Shown piece after piece: positions 51,639 through 61,779 of a DNA stretch of 64,000 nt. Both the position numbers and the translations under genes were made by a program. A model generated the notes under the pieces. The model had not been told where the DNA came from and searched no databases. It saw only the letters and a list, made by a program, of their open reading frames with translations. Positions within the stretch are counted from its first letter, which is position 1. Each line of letters begins with the position of its first letter. Source of the stretch: Candidatus Zixiibacteriota bacterium (lineage in GTDB: Bacteria > Zixibacteria > MSB-5A5 > GN15 > FEB-12); contig DAOSXA010000001.1 in the NCBI GenBank assembly GCA_035380245.1, positions 1,246,716 to 1,310,715 on the forward strand. Reading direction: 5' to 3'.

Positions 51639-52620
51639 TCGCGGTACTCATCCAGTAGATATTGCCGCGGCCGTTCTCGGCCGTTCGCAGTGACTGTAAA
51701 ATATCATCGTAGCTGAGGCGAGTGGAATCGTCAGCCATCGGAGATAAACGTCGACTCGTGAAAAACAGGAAGCGACCGTCCGGTGTCACGTAAGGGCAGT
51801 AGTCGAGACTGGTGGAATTCACGGTCGGTCCCATGTTGACGGCCGGACCGAAGGTGCCGCTGCTGTCGGCGAAACTTATATAGAGGTCGCCGTTTCCCAG
51901 ATCGTCATCGCGTCCTACTGCCGTGTAAATCAGATAGCTTTCATCGGGAGCCACGAAGGCGTTGAACTCCCAGCCTTCACTGTTGATGCTCGCTCCCAGG
52001 TTCTCCGGAGCGGACCAGAGCCCGTCGATCATCCGAGCGCGATAGATATCTTCCTTGCCGAGTCCTTCGGGACGTTCAGCCGTGAAATAAAGATTACCGT
52101 TGGCGGCGAGTGAGGGATAAAATTCATCACCCCCGCTGTTGATCGGGGCATCAATGTTGATCGGTTGATTCCAGCCGGAATCGGAGCGAGTGGTGTACCA
52201 GATATCCCAGTTTGGGGGCTGTTGTCCGGTCATCGGCCGTTTTGAGGCGAAATAGAGCCTCGATCCATCGGGCGAAAAAGCCGGTTCGAGATCGGGATAC
52301 CGTCCCGAGAAAGCCGCTACCCGTGGACGCGTCCAGCGCTCATCGTCAAGAGTTATACATAGGATTGCCGGTCGCTCCGGTCCCATCAGGGTGTAGTAGA
52401 ATTCGAGTCCGTCAGCGCTGAAACAGGCATCGCGCTCATCAAACTGTGTACTGACTTTATCCCTGGCGAAAAGCTCCGGCAATTCTCCGGGAAGCGGCTG
52501 AGCCAGATAAGGACCGGGACTGTCGATACGGTCGGAGGTTTTCTCGCGGATGCAAGCGGGGCCGGTCAGAGTGATTGCGGTAACGAATAAAACGATAATC
52601 GGTGTGACTTTTAAGCGCAC
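51604..52620 (-). CDS. PD40/TolB-like beta-propeller lipoprotein
   Basis: This ~338-aa protein has a lipoprotein signal (IVLFVTAITLTGPAC) and repeats of the PD40 kind: DACFSADGLEFYYTLMG, EPAFSPDGSRLYFASKR, YPSLAANGNLYFTAER, NAFVAPDESYLIYTAV, CPYVTPDGRFLFFTSRR. That is about five blades of a propeller. I take the GTG at 52618-52620 as start; GGAGAG lies about 9 nt upstream. It resembles the truncated gene at the right end of the window. Function is unknown; OmpA-associated PD40 proteins of the envelope are the nearest relatives. Confidence 0.75.
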   Translation of the reverse strand: MRLKVTPIIVLFVTAITLTGPACIREKTSDRIDSPGPYLAQPLPGELPELFARDKVSTQFDERDACFSADGLEFYYTLMGPERPAILCITLDDERWTRPRVAAFSGRYPDLEPAFSPDGSRLYFASKRPMTGQQPPNWDIWYTTRSDSGWNQPINIDAPINSGGDEFYPSLAANGNLYFTAERPEGLGKEDIYRARMIDGLWSAPENLGASINSEGWEFNAFVAPDESYLIYTAVGRDDDLGNGDLYISFADSSGTFGPAVNMGPTVNSTSLDYCPYVTPDGRFLFFTSRRLSPMADDSTRLSYDDILQSLRTAENGRGNIYWMSTAIIDSLRPRQVR

Positions 52621-52739
52621 GATCTTTTTCTCTCCACAAATACAGATAATAAGCGACCGTAAGTGGTTCACCTGATGGGCAAGCTAAAGCGATATGATTA
52701 CAACGGGCAACATTAAATCGGTGACTGAAGACAAGCGAT

Positions 52740-52935
52740 AACGGGAGTGATATAAAAGAAGTGGACCCGGCGATGTGAGCACGATCACCACCGAGTCCAT
52801 GCTTGCTGCCCCTTTGGGCTTCATCCCTGTCGGAACAGGGTTTGTGAGATGGGCCCTCCTAGACCAGCGAAAAATCCCCCTCATTGCGGGTCCTGCCACA
52901 AGATTTCTTTTTTTACGCCATGCGTTTAAGGTCAC
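52740..52935 (-). ncRNA. Candidate structured leader RNA of the PD40 lipoprotein gene
   Basis: On the minus strand, upstream of the lipoprotein gene, a CCCTGT/ACAGGG hairpin (52825-52840) is enclosed by GGGC/GCCC. A 16-bp-range hairpin follows at 52763-52798, with GGACTCGGTGGTGAT pairing partly through G-U, then ACTTCTTTTATA, a terminator-like tail. The order, a structured domain then a terminator then a gene 130 bp on, resembles a riboswitch or attenuator. AAACCCTG...CAGGGATGAAGCC distantly recalls the c-di-GMP-I motif but lacks its full conserved core. I cannot assign a class. Confidence 0.35.
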
Positions 52936-53119
52936 GCTTTTTTGAAAGTGGCAGGCAAACCGCCGGTTGCACTTATGTAATAAACAATTTGTGTGCCCAA
53001 AAGTTGAACAGATTAAAATTGACGAAGGATTCCGTTGAATTACAGCAACTTAATAATTATCAGCGATTGCTGATGGCCTGTTGCTGGTATATTATTGATT
53101 AGAAATGATTGTGCTGGCT

Positions 53120-54493
53120 TTAATCAAATTGATTAATATCGATATTTAAATCGTCGAGAAGGCGTTTCAGATTAGCGCGGTGAATTCCGAGAGCATCGGC
53201 AATGTCGCCTTTATTCGATTTGTGATGATATATCGCTTTGATGACCTCAATACGTTTGAACTCGCGTACTTTATCCGACAGGGTGTTGGTTGGGGGCAGG
53301 TTGATCCCTTCGAACTTGAGGAAGTCTCTGACTTCATTATGAGTGATCAGGGTCGATGGAGACAAGTCGATAAGAGATTCGACCGTATCCTTAAGTTGGC
53401 GGACGTTGCCGGGCCAGTCGAACTCGATCAACAGGTCATACGCTTCAGGGCTAAAAACTCGCGGTTCCAAAGACTCAGTCTTACAGTGAATATCGGCGAA
53501 ATATCGAACCAATTCGGGGATATCTTCACGTCGTTCTTTTAAGGGAGAGAGACGGATAGACACTCCTTTAAGGCGGAAATAGAGATCCTCACGAAACGTT
53601 CCTCGGGCTACCATTTCTTCGAGATCGGCGTTCGTGGCACAGAACAGGCGGACATTGACTTTGATCACCCGGTTTTCACCGACCGGTGAGAAAGTACCGT
53701 ATTCCAGCACTCGCAGAAGTTTCCCCTGAGTGGTATGATCGAGGTTGCCAATTTCATCGAGAAATAAAGTACCGCCGTCGGTTGCCTGTAACAAACCCTC
53801 ACGGTCAGCCATCGCACCGGTAAACGCGCCGCGTTTGTGGCCGAACAACTCACTCTCAACCAGGTCCGGGGTTCGATGGTTGCAGTTGAAGGTGTTGAAA
53901 ACTTTATCCGAACGGCGACTGCGGCGATGAAGTGCTTTCGCCACCAGTTCTTTGCCGGAGCCGGTCGGTCCCAGGATCATCACCTTGCCGTCCTTGGGTC
54001 CTATCTGTTCGATGAGTCGATAGACATCGCACATAACCTTGGAGCGGCCGATCATGCCGTATTCCTGCCGGGCCAGATCGACAATGACGTCGTTTTTGGT
54101 GCGAAGTTGGTTAAATTGTACGGCGTTGCGAACCGAACGGATCAGTCGGGAAGGGCGTTCGTTTTTACCGACATAGTCATAGGGTTTATGATCCTGTTCA
54201 ACCTCTTCTTCGGAGTAATCGCCGGGATAGGCGGTATGGAAAATCAAGGGAATGTCGGAGTCGATTTCACGAATCAGGCGGGCCGTTTTAAGACCGTCCA
54301 ACTCGGCCATGCGGATATCGAGGATGATCGTATCGATATCGGTCACGGTCTTGACCTTGTCGATCGCTTCCATACCTGAAGTTGCCGTCACCACTTCGTA
54401 ATCATCGACAAACACCTCAACGAGTGCCGCCAGGTTGAGGGGATCGTCATCGACAATAAGTATGCGACCTTTTTTATCCACAGTCGTGCTCAA
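53120..54493 (-). CDS. NtrC-family sigma-54 response regulator
   Basis: This 457-aa protein has a receiver domain (1-~125; Asp59 in IILDIRM). An AAA+ domain (~150-380) follows, with Walker A GPTGSGKE and the sigma-54 contact motif KRGAFTGAMAD; FLDEIGNL and the arginine-finger region follow. It ends with a Fis-type helix-turn-helix (GDIADALGIHRANLKRLLDDL). It should activate sigma-54 promoters when phosphorylated. It overlaps the sensor kinase gene by ATGA, so the two are a pair. Confidence 0.95.
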   Translation of the reverse strand: MSTTVDKKGRILIVDDDPLNLAALVEVFVDDYEVVTATSGMEAIDKVKTVTDIDTIILDIRMAELDGLKTARLIREIDSDIPLIFHTAYPGDYSEEEVEQDHKPYDYVGKNERPSRLIRSVRNAVQFNQLRTKNDVIVDLARQEYGMIGRSKVMCDVYRLIEQIGPKDGKVMILGPTGSGKELVAKALHRRSRRSDKVFNTFNCNHRTPDLVESELFGHKRGAFTGAMADREGLLQATDGGTLFLDEIGNLDHTTQGKLLRVLEYGTFSPVGENRVIKVNVRLFCATNADLEEMVARGTFREDLYFRLKGVSIRLSPLKERREDIPELVRYFADIHCKTESLEPRVFSPEAYDLLIEFDWPGNVRQLKDTVESLIDLSPSTLITHNEVRDFLKFEGINLPPTNTLSDKVREFKRIEVIKAIYHHKSNKGDIADALGIHRANLKRLLDDLNIDINQFD

Positions 54494-57400
54494 TCTCCGC
54501 TTCGGTTATCTTCGTTGAACGGCAATAATATAACGAATTCGGCGCCGTTGTCAATGTGGTCTGCCAAGGTGATCGAACCACCATACAATTCAACTATTCG
54601 TCGTACCATAGCCAGACCGAGTCCGGTTCCACTACTGGGTTTTGTTGAGTAGAACGCTTTGAATACCGAATCTCGCGCCGTCGCCGGGATACCGGGACCG
54701 GTGTCACGGTAAACGATCTTGACTTCTTTCTCCGTTCGTGAAAGAACGGAAATGGTAATAATCCTGACCGGCTGGCCATACAAAGCTGAAACAGCATTCG
54801 TAGTCAGATTGTTCAGCAGGCTGTAAGCGTGCAAGCGGAACATGTTCACGCGCAGATCATCGGGCAACTCGTTTTTAACGGTAATATCGGCTTCTGCGAG
54901 AGCTTCGGCGTTAGCCTGAATTACTTCGTTCATCACATCAGAGAGCGACACCGATTCGAGTTTCTTTTCTGTTTCCAGTCTGCTGTATTGCTTAACGAGG
55001 CCGGTCATATCGATTGCTCGATGCACCGCTTGTTCCGCCAGGTCCAGCAATCGGCGATTACGTTCCAGCTCATTTTGTTCTTGTAGTTCAAGGCGATCAC
55101 GCAGTTTGTCCAACGAACTGGTGGCCGGGAAGAGAGCGTTATAAATTTCATGAGCGAGACTTCCCGCTACCCGCTTGATCTGATCGTATTGTTCCTGGGC
55201 CGCCTGCTCCAGGCGTAAACGAGTTTCTTTTCGCTCGGTTACATCGATAAAACCGCCGAATATGGCCATTTCGCCGCGGAATCGGATGATTTGAAGGCTC
55301 AAAAGCGCCCAGAAGCGGGAGCCGTTCTTTTTTATTCCTACCAACTCATAGTTATTCACCCGCCCGTCACGAGTAAGCATCTCAGACAGCCGCTCGCGAT
55401 CCTTGAGGTCGTCATAGAGCTTATGAGCCTTAAGACCGACCATTTCTTCGGATTCATATCCGAAGGTCGGTCCCAAGGATGGATTGGCGTAGATTATTTC
55501 ACCGTCCGGGAACCGGGTGATAGCCACCGGGATCGGTGTCGCTTCGGCAATGGTGCGGAAACGCTCTTCGCTTTCTCGAAGAGCCTCTTCCATCTTCTTC
55601 CGTTCGGTGATATCCACCAGACTGCCCATAAGTCCGGGGCGGCCGTCCACGGTCAACGGTCGTATCGTCAGTAATCCCCAAAAACGTTCTCCGTTCTTGC
55701 GTCGAGCTATAACTTCGACGTTGTTCACATCGATTCCTGACCGTAATCGCTCGATTGCCCGGGTGCGATCGTCCGGATTATCATATAGAGCCATGGTGTT
55801 GAGCTCGTGGAGTTCTTCGATGGAATAACCAAACAATTCACAGGATGCACGATTGGCGTAGTAAACCATGCCGTCTTCCGGTTGAGCGATAATAATCGCA
55901 ACGGCCGAAACTTCGGCGATAGTCCGGAATCGTTCCTCACTTTCCCGCAAAGCCTGCCTGGCTTCGTGGCGTGACGTGACGTCGGTCATCATCGTAACGA
56001 GGTAACGGTCATCGTTCAGGACAATGTGACTGACGCTCATTTCTACCCACAGTCTGTTGCCGTGCTTGTCACGCATATTAAAATCGACCGCGGAGAAACG
56101 CTCATCCGAATGGAACACATCCTGGTATTGTTCTTTTATTAATTCGAGGGACCCGTCCAGCAGTACCACATCGCCGTAGTAATGACCGAGTAATTCCTCC
56201 TCGGTGTATTTGAATAAGCGACAATAAGCGGGATTGACAAAACGAAGAATGCCGTTTTCATCGGTGAGGCTTATTGCCTGTCCGGAAGTTTCCCAGATGC
56301 GTCGGTATCTCTCTTCGCTCGAAGCCAACGCGGCCTCGACCTGTTTCAGGTCGGTAATGTCCTGGCCCACGGCAATGGTTATCGTATGGTCTTCCGATCC
56401 GGCTACGGCGAGCACCGACTTAGCCCAGAGCAGGGTAACACTGTCGTTATCGGCCGTGTGGAGGATTCCTTCGTAGCGCCGGCTGGAACTGTCGGTTATC
56501 CAGTCGGTAAACGCCTCGCGATCTTTTTCCGACTCATTCGTGTACGGGAGGTCTGTCCAGCGTTGTCCGATTGCATCAACTCGACTCACTCCGAGCAACC
56601 GTTCACATTCGTAATTAAGTTCGGTGATGCGTTGATTCTCATCGAAACAGACAATGGCACTGTTGGCCGTTGCGAGCAGACTTCGGCTGAAATCGCGTTC
56701 GGCTCGCAAAGCTTGTGTCATGTTGATGATGGCTGAAATGTCTCTGGCTATTCCCAGCACGGCGACAACTTCTCCGTTGGCGTCGCGTACCGGTTCCAGA
56801 CTGGTCCGATAATGAACGTCCTTGCCCTGGATGGTGGTAGTCGATTCGAATGTATTACCGCTGCCGGAATCGTATACCTGGCGGATCGATACCATTTGAG
56901 CCGCCGCTACTTCCGGTGGGAAGATGTCGTGCATGTTTTTCCCGACCAGCTCTTTCACCCGGCCTCCTATCTGAGTCGCCGCAACGCTGTTCATAAATAA
57001 AAAGCAGCCATCCCGATCAACGGTAAAGATCGGATCGCCGGCCGACTCTACCAGGTTGCGATAGCGTTCTTCGCTCTCCGTCAGGGCGCGCTCGGCTTCT
57101 TTTTGATCGGTCATATCGATCGATATGCCGCGAATGCCGACCGGCACTCCATCCTGAACAATCGTCGTGGCATAGGACATGGCCGGGAATTTATGACCGT
57201 CCTTGCGGACGAGAAAAAACTCGGATGATTCGGGAGCGGTACCGCTCAGACGCTGTTTTACGATATCATCGACTGTACGACCGTCGACAGGTTCAATAAG
57301 ATCATGAATGTACAAGCCATCGGCCATTTCGGCCAGGCTGTACCCGGTTGCCAGGAGCCCCTGACGATTCAGATATGTAAGGCGCCCCTCGTGATCGTAT

Positions 57401-59124
57401 TCAAAAACCGTTTGTGGAAGCAGGTCAGACAACTCGCGAAAACGTTGTTCCGAGGCCAGCAATGCTTCCCGAGTTTGTCTGTATTTGTCCGCCTCGACCA
57501 ACTCTTTGCGGGCCTCGCGAAGATCCCTGAGGGTTTTATCCAGGTGTTCCTTCTGTCGCACGATCGTGCTGAACTGATGACGCGTCCGCCGCCAAAGAAC
57601 GACGATGGTGATAATGACCAGCGCCATGGGGACGAAGGCCAGCAAAAACGCCAATGAAGGATGGCGGGTGAATATGCTCGTCCAGGCAGTCTTGACCAGG
57701 CTGTAGGTGTAATACCAATGATGACCGTCTACCGCGACGAATAAAACCGGCTCGCCGCTTTCCTTTGATTTTGACAGAAAACTACCCTGGAAATTGAACT
57801 TACCCAAATCTCCTATTGTCGCCATTGGTCGGAGATCGGCGTTGACAATCCATAATCGCTGGTCGTTGGTTATAACCGCGAGTTCCAAACCGTCGGCTTC
57901 GAGGAAATCGTTAATGCCGCACAGATAGGCCGGCGAGTAGAACTTGCTTTTACGGATTTGCTGAAGGCTCTGGTTGAGAACGAGCAGACGACCGTCGGAC
58001 ATTGATAAAACGATCTCGTCATGACGATCTCCGAAGAGGTCGGCGGTAAGTGCATAATTGACATAGCTCGAGCCGTTCATCCTGAGACTGTCTATAAGAT
58101 TCCCGGAGTTATCTATAATCTCCAGGACCGTGCGGCTGTGCACTGAATCGGAATCATCGTTTATCCGATGCGGCGACAGGATGTCCCATGAACCGTCGTC
58201 TCCATAGTCAAAAACCAGCGGCAATGCCGCATGAAATATAGAACCGGCCGGCCGGATCCAGTTAAGTTGGCCGTGGGCGTTGAGCGAAACCACATAGGCA
58301 TGTTTGTCGTCCATGAGGTCGGTGGTGGCGGCGTTTCCCTTGGAGGCAAGGCCGAAGATAATGCTGGGGGGAGCATCGGGAGTCATTGACCGCACATAGA
58401 AGTGATCATACGAAATGGTACCGGCGTAGGGGAAAGACCAAACGGTCGTGTCGGCGTCCATATCGAAGCAAATCAAACATCGCGGGTAAAGATCGTAACC
58501 GACATCCACGGCAATGAGCAGTTCGCGGGCGCGTCCATCCCGGTTCAGATCGTATGCTCCCATGATTCTAGCCCGGCCGTCCCACCGACCGCTTCCGTTG
58601 CGGTCTTCTCCTGTCAGCAGAAGGCTCCGGTGGAGAAGGGATTGCTTCTCGTTCAGAAATTGCAGGAAGAGCGAATCATGGGAGCTGTAGACTACGGCCA
58701 GATCAGGATAATGATCCTCGTTATAGTCAACCAGCTTTGCATGATCTATGGCGTCGGCTCGGATATTGATATGTGAGACCGTGTTACGCCGTTCCAGGTC
58801 GCCGTAAAAAACCAGCGCCGAGAGACTATCGTCTCGATTCCAGGAATCGGCCACGATACACATTGCTGTCGGACCGGGCCAGGTGGAATCGTACAACACT
58901 ATCTGGCCGTGGACAGGTTTGTCGTTGCTGTCGACAATGGGAACGCGCAGAATGCCCTTGAACTTGTAAGGGAGATTCCCGGGATCGTCAACTGGTTCGA
59001 TCTGTACATACCCGTCTTCGACGACGGCTCTATGACAGGAGGCGACGATCATCGTCAGGGTTGCCGCTATGATAACGAGAGCGGTCACCCTGATTATGTA
59101 TTTTTCCGCTGCAAAGGGTGACAT
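54490..59124 (-). CDS. Multi-PAS sensor histidine kinase with extracytoplasmic propeller
   Basis: This ~1540-aa protein has an N-terminal membrane segment ending IVASC. About 430 aa outside the cell follow, with FG-GAP-like repeats (DYNEDHYPDLAVVYS, DLNRDGRARELLIAVD, DYGDDGSWDILS, DLFGDRHDEIVLS). After a second membrane helix (LAFLLAFVPMALVIITIVVLW) come six PAS domains, mostly opened by SEERFR/SEERYR. The kinase core follows, with SLAHEIYNALFPA (phospho-His) and DTGPGIPATARDSVFKAFYSTKPSSGTGLGL. The start may be ATG 59124 or a TTG 33 bp earlier; neither has a good ribosome site. It pairs with the NtrC-type regulator. Confidence 0.88.
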   Translation of the reverse strand: MSPFAAEKYIIRVTALVIIAATLTMIVASCHRAVVEDGYVQIEPVDDPGNLPYKFKGILRVPIVDSNDKPVHGQIVLYDSTWPGPTAMCIVADSWNRDDSLSALVFYGDLERRNTVSHINIRADAIDHAKLVDYNEDHYPDLAVVYSSHDSLFLQFLNEKQSLLHRSLLLTGEDRNGSGRWDGRARIMGAYDLNRDGRARELLIAVDVGYDLYPRCLICFDMDADTTVWSFPYAGTISYDHFYVRSMTPDAPPSIIFGLASKGNAATTDLMDDKHAYVVSLNAHGQLNWIRPAGSIFHAALPLVFDYGDDGSWDILSPHRINDDSDSVHSRTVLEIIDNSGNLIDSLRMNGSSYVNYALTADLFGDRHDEIVLSMSDGRLLVLNQSLQQIRKSKFYSPAYLCGINDFLEADGLELAVITNDQRLWIVNADLRPMATIGDLGKFNFQGSFLSKSKESGEPVLFVAVDGHHWYYTYSLVKTAWTSIFTRHPSLAFLLAFVPMALVIITIVVLWRRTRHQFSTIVRQKEHLDKTLRDLREARKELVEADKYRQTREALLASEQRFRELSDLLPQTVFEYDHEGRLTYLNRQGLLATGYSLAEMADGLYIHDLIEPVDGRTVDDIVKQRLSGTAPESSEFFLVRKDGHKFPAMSYATTIVQDGVPVGIRGISIDMTDQKEAERALTESEERYRNLVESAGDPIFTVDRDGCFLFMNSVAATQIGGRVKELVGKNMHDIFPPEVAAAQMVSIRQVYDSGSGNTFESTTTIQGKDVHYRTSLEPVRDANGEVVAVLGIARDISAIINMTQALRAERDFSRSLLATANSAIVCFDENQRITELNYECERLLGVSRVDAIGQRWTDLPYTNESEKDREAFTDWITDSSSRRYEGILHTADNDSVTLLWAKSVLAVAGSEDHTITIAVGQDITDLKQVEAALASSEERYRRIWETSGQAISLTDENGILRFVNPAYCRLFKYTEEELLGHYYGDVVLLDGSLELIKEQYQDVFHSDERFSAVDFNMRDKHGNRLWVEMSVSHIVLNDDRYLVTMMTDVTSRHEARQALRESEERFRTIAEVSAVAIIIAQPEDGMVYYANRASCELFGYSIEELHELNTMALYDNPDDRTRAIERLRSGIDVNNVEVIARRKNGERFWGLLTIRPLTVDGRPGLMGSLVDITERKKMEEALRESEERFRTIAEATPIPVAITRFPDGEIIYANPSLGPTFGYESEEMVGLKAHKLYDDLKDRERLSEMLTRDGRVNNYELVGIKKNGSRFWALLSLQIIRFRGEMAIFGGFIDVTERKETRLRLEQAAQEQYDQIKRVAGSLAHEIYNALFPATSSLDKLRDRLELQEQNELERNRRLLDLAEQAVHRAIDMTGLVKQYSRLETEKKLESVSLSDVMNEVIQANAEALAEADITVKNELPDDLRVNMFRLHAYSLLNNLTTNAVSALYGQPVRIITISVLSRTEKEVKIVYRDTGPGIPATARDSVFKAFYSTKPSSGTGLGLAMVRRIVELYGGSITLADHIDNGAEFVILLPFNEDNRSGD

Positions 59125-59189
59125 AAGCTGATATGAAGATAGTCCGCGGCGGCTCAATTAACAAGCGAATCAGCGAGTGCTGCTTTTTG

Positions 59190-61550
59190 TCAAACTACCT
59201 CGGCCGGAACAAGGTCCAGCGCCTGACGTACGGCGCGACCGAGTACATCCATCGTATATGGTTTTTTGACATAACCGGCGGCCCCTAAATTGAGAACTTC
59301 CTGGACACGGTCGGTGGCCGAAAAACCGCTTACAATAAGTGCCTTTTGAGTCGGGTGAATGGTCAGAATCTCACGGTAGGTGTCCAGGCCGTCGAACCCC
59401 GGCTCCATGATCATGTCGAGAAGAATCAGGTCGCACCGTGTTTCCCTGAGATACTCGACCGCGGCATGGCCGTTTTCGACCGCTTTGGTTTTAAAGCCGA
59501 GCGACTGGAGCAGTTCGCAGGCGATATCTCGTTGTTCGGCGACATCATCCACTATCAGGATCGATTCACTACCGGTAATCGGCTCGGATTCGTCGGTTTG
59601 TGAATCAACCGACTCATGCGTTGCGGGGAAATACAACACGAACTCAGTGCCGCGACCTTCTTCCGAGAAGACGTCATAAAAGCCGCGATGATCCTTGACG
59701 GTGCCATACACGACCGAGAGCCCCAGCCCGCTGCCGCTGCGTCCCATCTCCTTGCGCGAAAAATACGGCTCGAAAATTTTGGGCAAGGCATCCTTCGGGA
59801 TACCGATGCCGCTGTCTTTTACTCGCAATAAAATATAATCATCGTCGGCCACCTTACGCTGACCGCTGATCAGTTCATTCATTCGTCGACATTCGGTGCA
59901 GATCTCAATCGTGCCGCCGTCCAGCATGGCGTCGTAGGCGTTAACCACGAGGTTCATGATCACTTTGTTCAGATGCGGCGCAGAGCCGTTGATCGACGGC
60001 AATTGGGTGCAAAGGTCGGTTTTTAAGATGATCTCGGGTCGCTGTTCGGCCAGATGGAGAAAGCTGGTTGAGTCCATATATTCCGAGATTACCTCGTTCA
60101 GGTTGACCGGGATCATATCACAACGACCGCGGCGTGCAAGGGTAAGCAGGTCCTGAATCACGTTAGCCGCCTGTTGTGCCGATTCACCGATCCGGCGAAT
60201 GGGGCGACGTAAGGGGCTGTCTTCGGGGAGTTTGGTCAACATCAAGTCGGGGTAGCCGACAAGCGGTCCGAGCATGTTGTTCAGGTCGTGAGCGACTCCG
60301 CCGGCCAGGACTCCGAGTGATTCCATCCGCTGCGCCCGTTCAAGTTTCTCCTGCAGGGCCATGCGATGTTGTTCCGCCTGTTTGCGAGCGGTGATATCGC
60401 GGACAATAGCAATAATGTAATTCTCACCCATGGCATCGAGACCGGTGAGGCTTACTTCCGCCTCGAACGGTGTGTTGTCGTAGCGGCAATGGCGCCATTC
60501 GAAAAACTGGTACTCACCCCTGAGGGCGCCGTTAATTTTTCCCATCGCCTTTTCTCGTGAGTCGCTGCCGTCGGGCTGAGTCGGCGGAGAGAAGCGATAG
60601 GGAGGTTGTCCGATAATCTGCTCCGGTGTGCACCCGAACATGATCAGGGTACGGGCATTGCAGTCGATGAACCGGTCGGCTTGCATGATGAAAATGGCGT
60701 CGTTGGCGCATTCAAACAGGGTACGATAGAGCTTCTCCGATTCTTTCAGGGCAACTTCGGCCTGACAGCGTTCGGTCAGCTCCTCGTTCAATTCCATCGT
60801 CCGCTGCATTACCTCATCCTCAAGGCGGTCGCGGGTTCGAGCCAATTCCGAGAAGGCAGTCTTGAGTCGATTGCGCATATCGATGAAGGCTGCCGCCAGC
60901 GGCGCGAAATCTCCGGTTATACCGAGCTGCCGCAGATCGATATCGAAATTCCCTTCACTCAGGCAACCGGCCGCTTCACGTAAGGTTTCTATCGGCTGAA
61001 CGATCCGTCCGGCGACCCAGGTTCCAAGAACAGTCATTATCAACAATATAAACACGGCCGTTATGAGAATCGTCTCGATCCGCTTCTGTATCAGTAAGCC
61101 GTTGAAGTCCGTTGCAACGGCAAGGGACAATTGTGCCACTTCCGTCTGATCGGACCAGATCGAGCGACTGATGATAATCCCATCGTCGACAGTAATCGAA
61201 TGATGGCCGTTATCGGTCATACAAAAGCCGCTTAGAGATGATGGGAGTTTCTGGTCGGATACACTGGTCAGGATCTTTCCGTTTTGATCTCGAAGGCAGA
61301 TACCGACGATGTTGCGATCCATTAAGGCCCGCTGAGCCAGGCTGTTGAGTTGCTTCTGATCGCCTGATACGACTAGCGGTGAAGCGGTTTCGGCCAATGC
61401 TCCGGCGTAGAATGAGGCCATCCGCAGGCTGGAACGTTCAAATTGAGCTCGAAATTGGATGATCGTCTGAGTCACCAGCACGGTGGTAACGATAATCACC
61501 GCAGCCAGGATCAAGAGTTGAATCTGTGATTTGAGTGAGAGTCTGCTCAT
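59190..61550 (-). CDS. Hybrid sensor histidine kinase
   Basis: This 786-aa protein has two membrane helices (LLILAAVIIVTTVLVTQ and ILITAVFILLIMTVLGTW) around a ~130-aa sensor. A HAMP segment (GRIVQPIETLREAA), a PAS domain (LYRTLFECANDAIFIMQ), a HisKA with GVLAGGVAHDLNNMLGPL, and HATPase motifs DSGIGIPKD and GRSGSGLGL follow. The C-terminal receiver has its phospho-Asp in LILLDMIM. It lies 32-65 bp before the multi-PAS kinase on the same strand, so it may share a pathway. The ATG at 61548-61550 has a poor ribosome site. Confidence 0.92.
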   Translation of the reverse strand: MSRLSLKSQIQLLILAAVIIVTTVLVTQTIIQFRAQFERSSLRMASFYAGALAETASPLVVSGDQKQLNSLAQRALMDRNIVGICLRDQNGKILTSVSDQKLPSSLSGFCMTDNGHHSITVDDGIIISRSIWSDQTEVAQLSLAVATDFNGLLIQKRIETILITAVFILLIMTVLGTWVAGRIVQPIETLREAAGCLSEGNFDIDLRQLGITGDFAPLAAAFIDMRNRLKTAFSELARTRDRLEDEVMQRTMELNEELTERCQAEVALKESEKLYRTLFECANDAIFIMQADRFIDCNARTLIMFGCTPEQIIGQPPYRFSPPTQPDGSDSREKAMGKINGALRGEYQFFEWRHCRYDNTPFEAEVSLTGLDAMGENYIIAIVRDITARKQAEQHRMALQEKLERAQRMESLGVLAGGVAHDLNNMLGPLVGYPDLMLTKLPEDSPLRRPIRRIGESAQQAANVIQDLLTLARRGRCDMIPVNLNEVISEYMDSTSFLHLAEQRPEIILKTDLCTQLPSINGSAPHLNKVIMNLVVNAYDAMLDGGTIEICTECRRMNELISGQRKVADDDYILLRVKDSGIGIPKDALPKIFEPYFSRKEMGRSGSGLGLSVVYGTVKDHRGFYDVFSEEGRGTEFVLYFPATHESVDSQTDESEPITGSESILIVDDVAEQRDIACELLQSLGFKTKAVENGHAAVEYLRETRCDLILLDMIMEPGFDGLDTYREILTIHPTQKALIVSGFSATDRVQEVLNLGAAGYVKKPYTMDVLGRAVRQALDLVPAEVV

Positions 61551-61725
61551 GCAAATTCGCAGCAATCGGTTTATTGTCTTTGATTCCGGCCTTAACTATT
61601 GACGCCGGTATCTATCTGTCCGCTTGTTATGAATAATCGTTACCGGCGCCCCCATGTTTGTCCCCTTAAATGTCTTAGAGGTATTATCGGCAGCTTGTTG
61701 TGATACTGTAACTTGCCTGAAAAAG

Positions 61726-61759
61726 GAATCGGCGTCGGGCAAAACCCAGACGCCGATTC
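61726..61759 (-). terminator. Terminator of pckA
   Basis: GAATCGGCGTC and GACGCCGATTC pair over 11 bp. On the minus strand a CTTTTTC tail follows; on the plus strand GTTTTATAT follows, so it could work both ways. It lies 20 bp beyond the pckA stop. Confidence 0.88.
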
Positions 61760-61779
61760 GTTTTATATCCTGAGATGGA

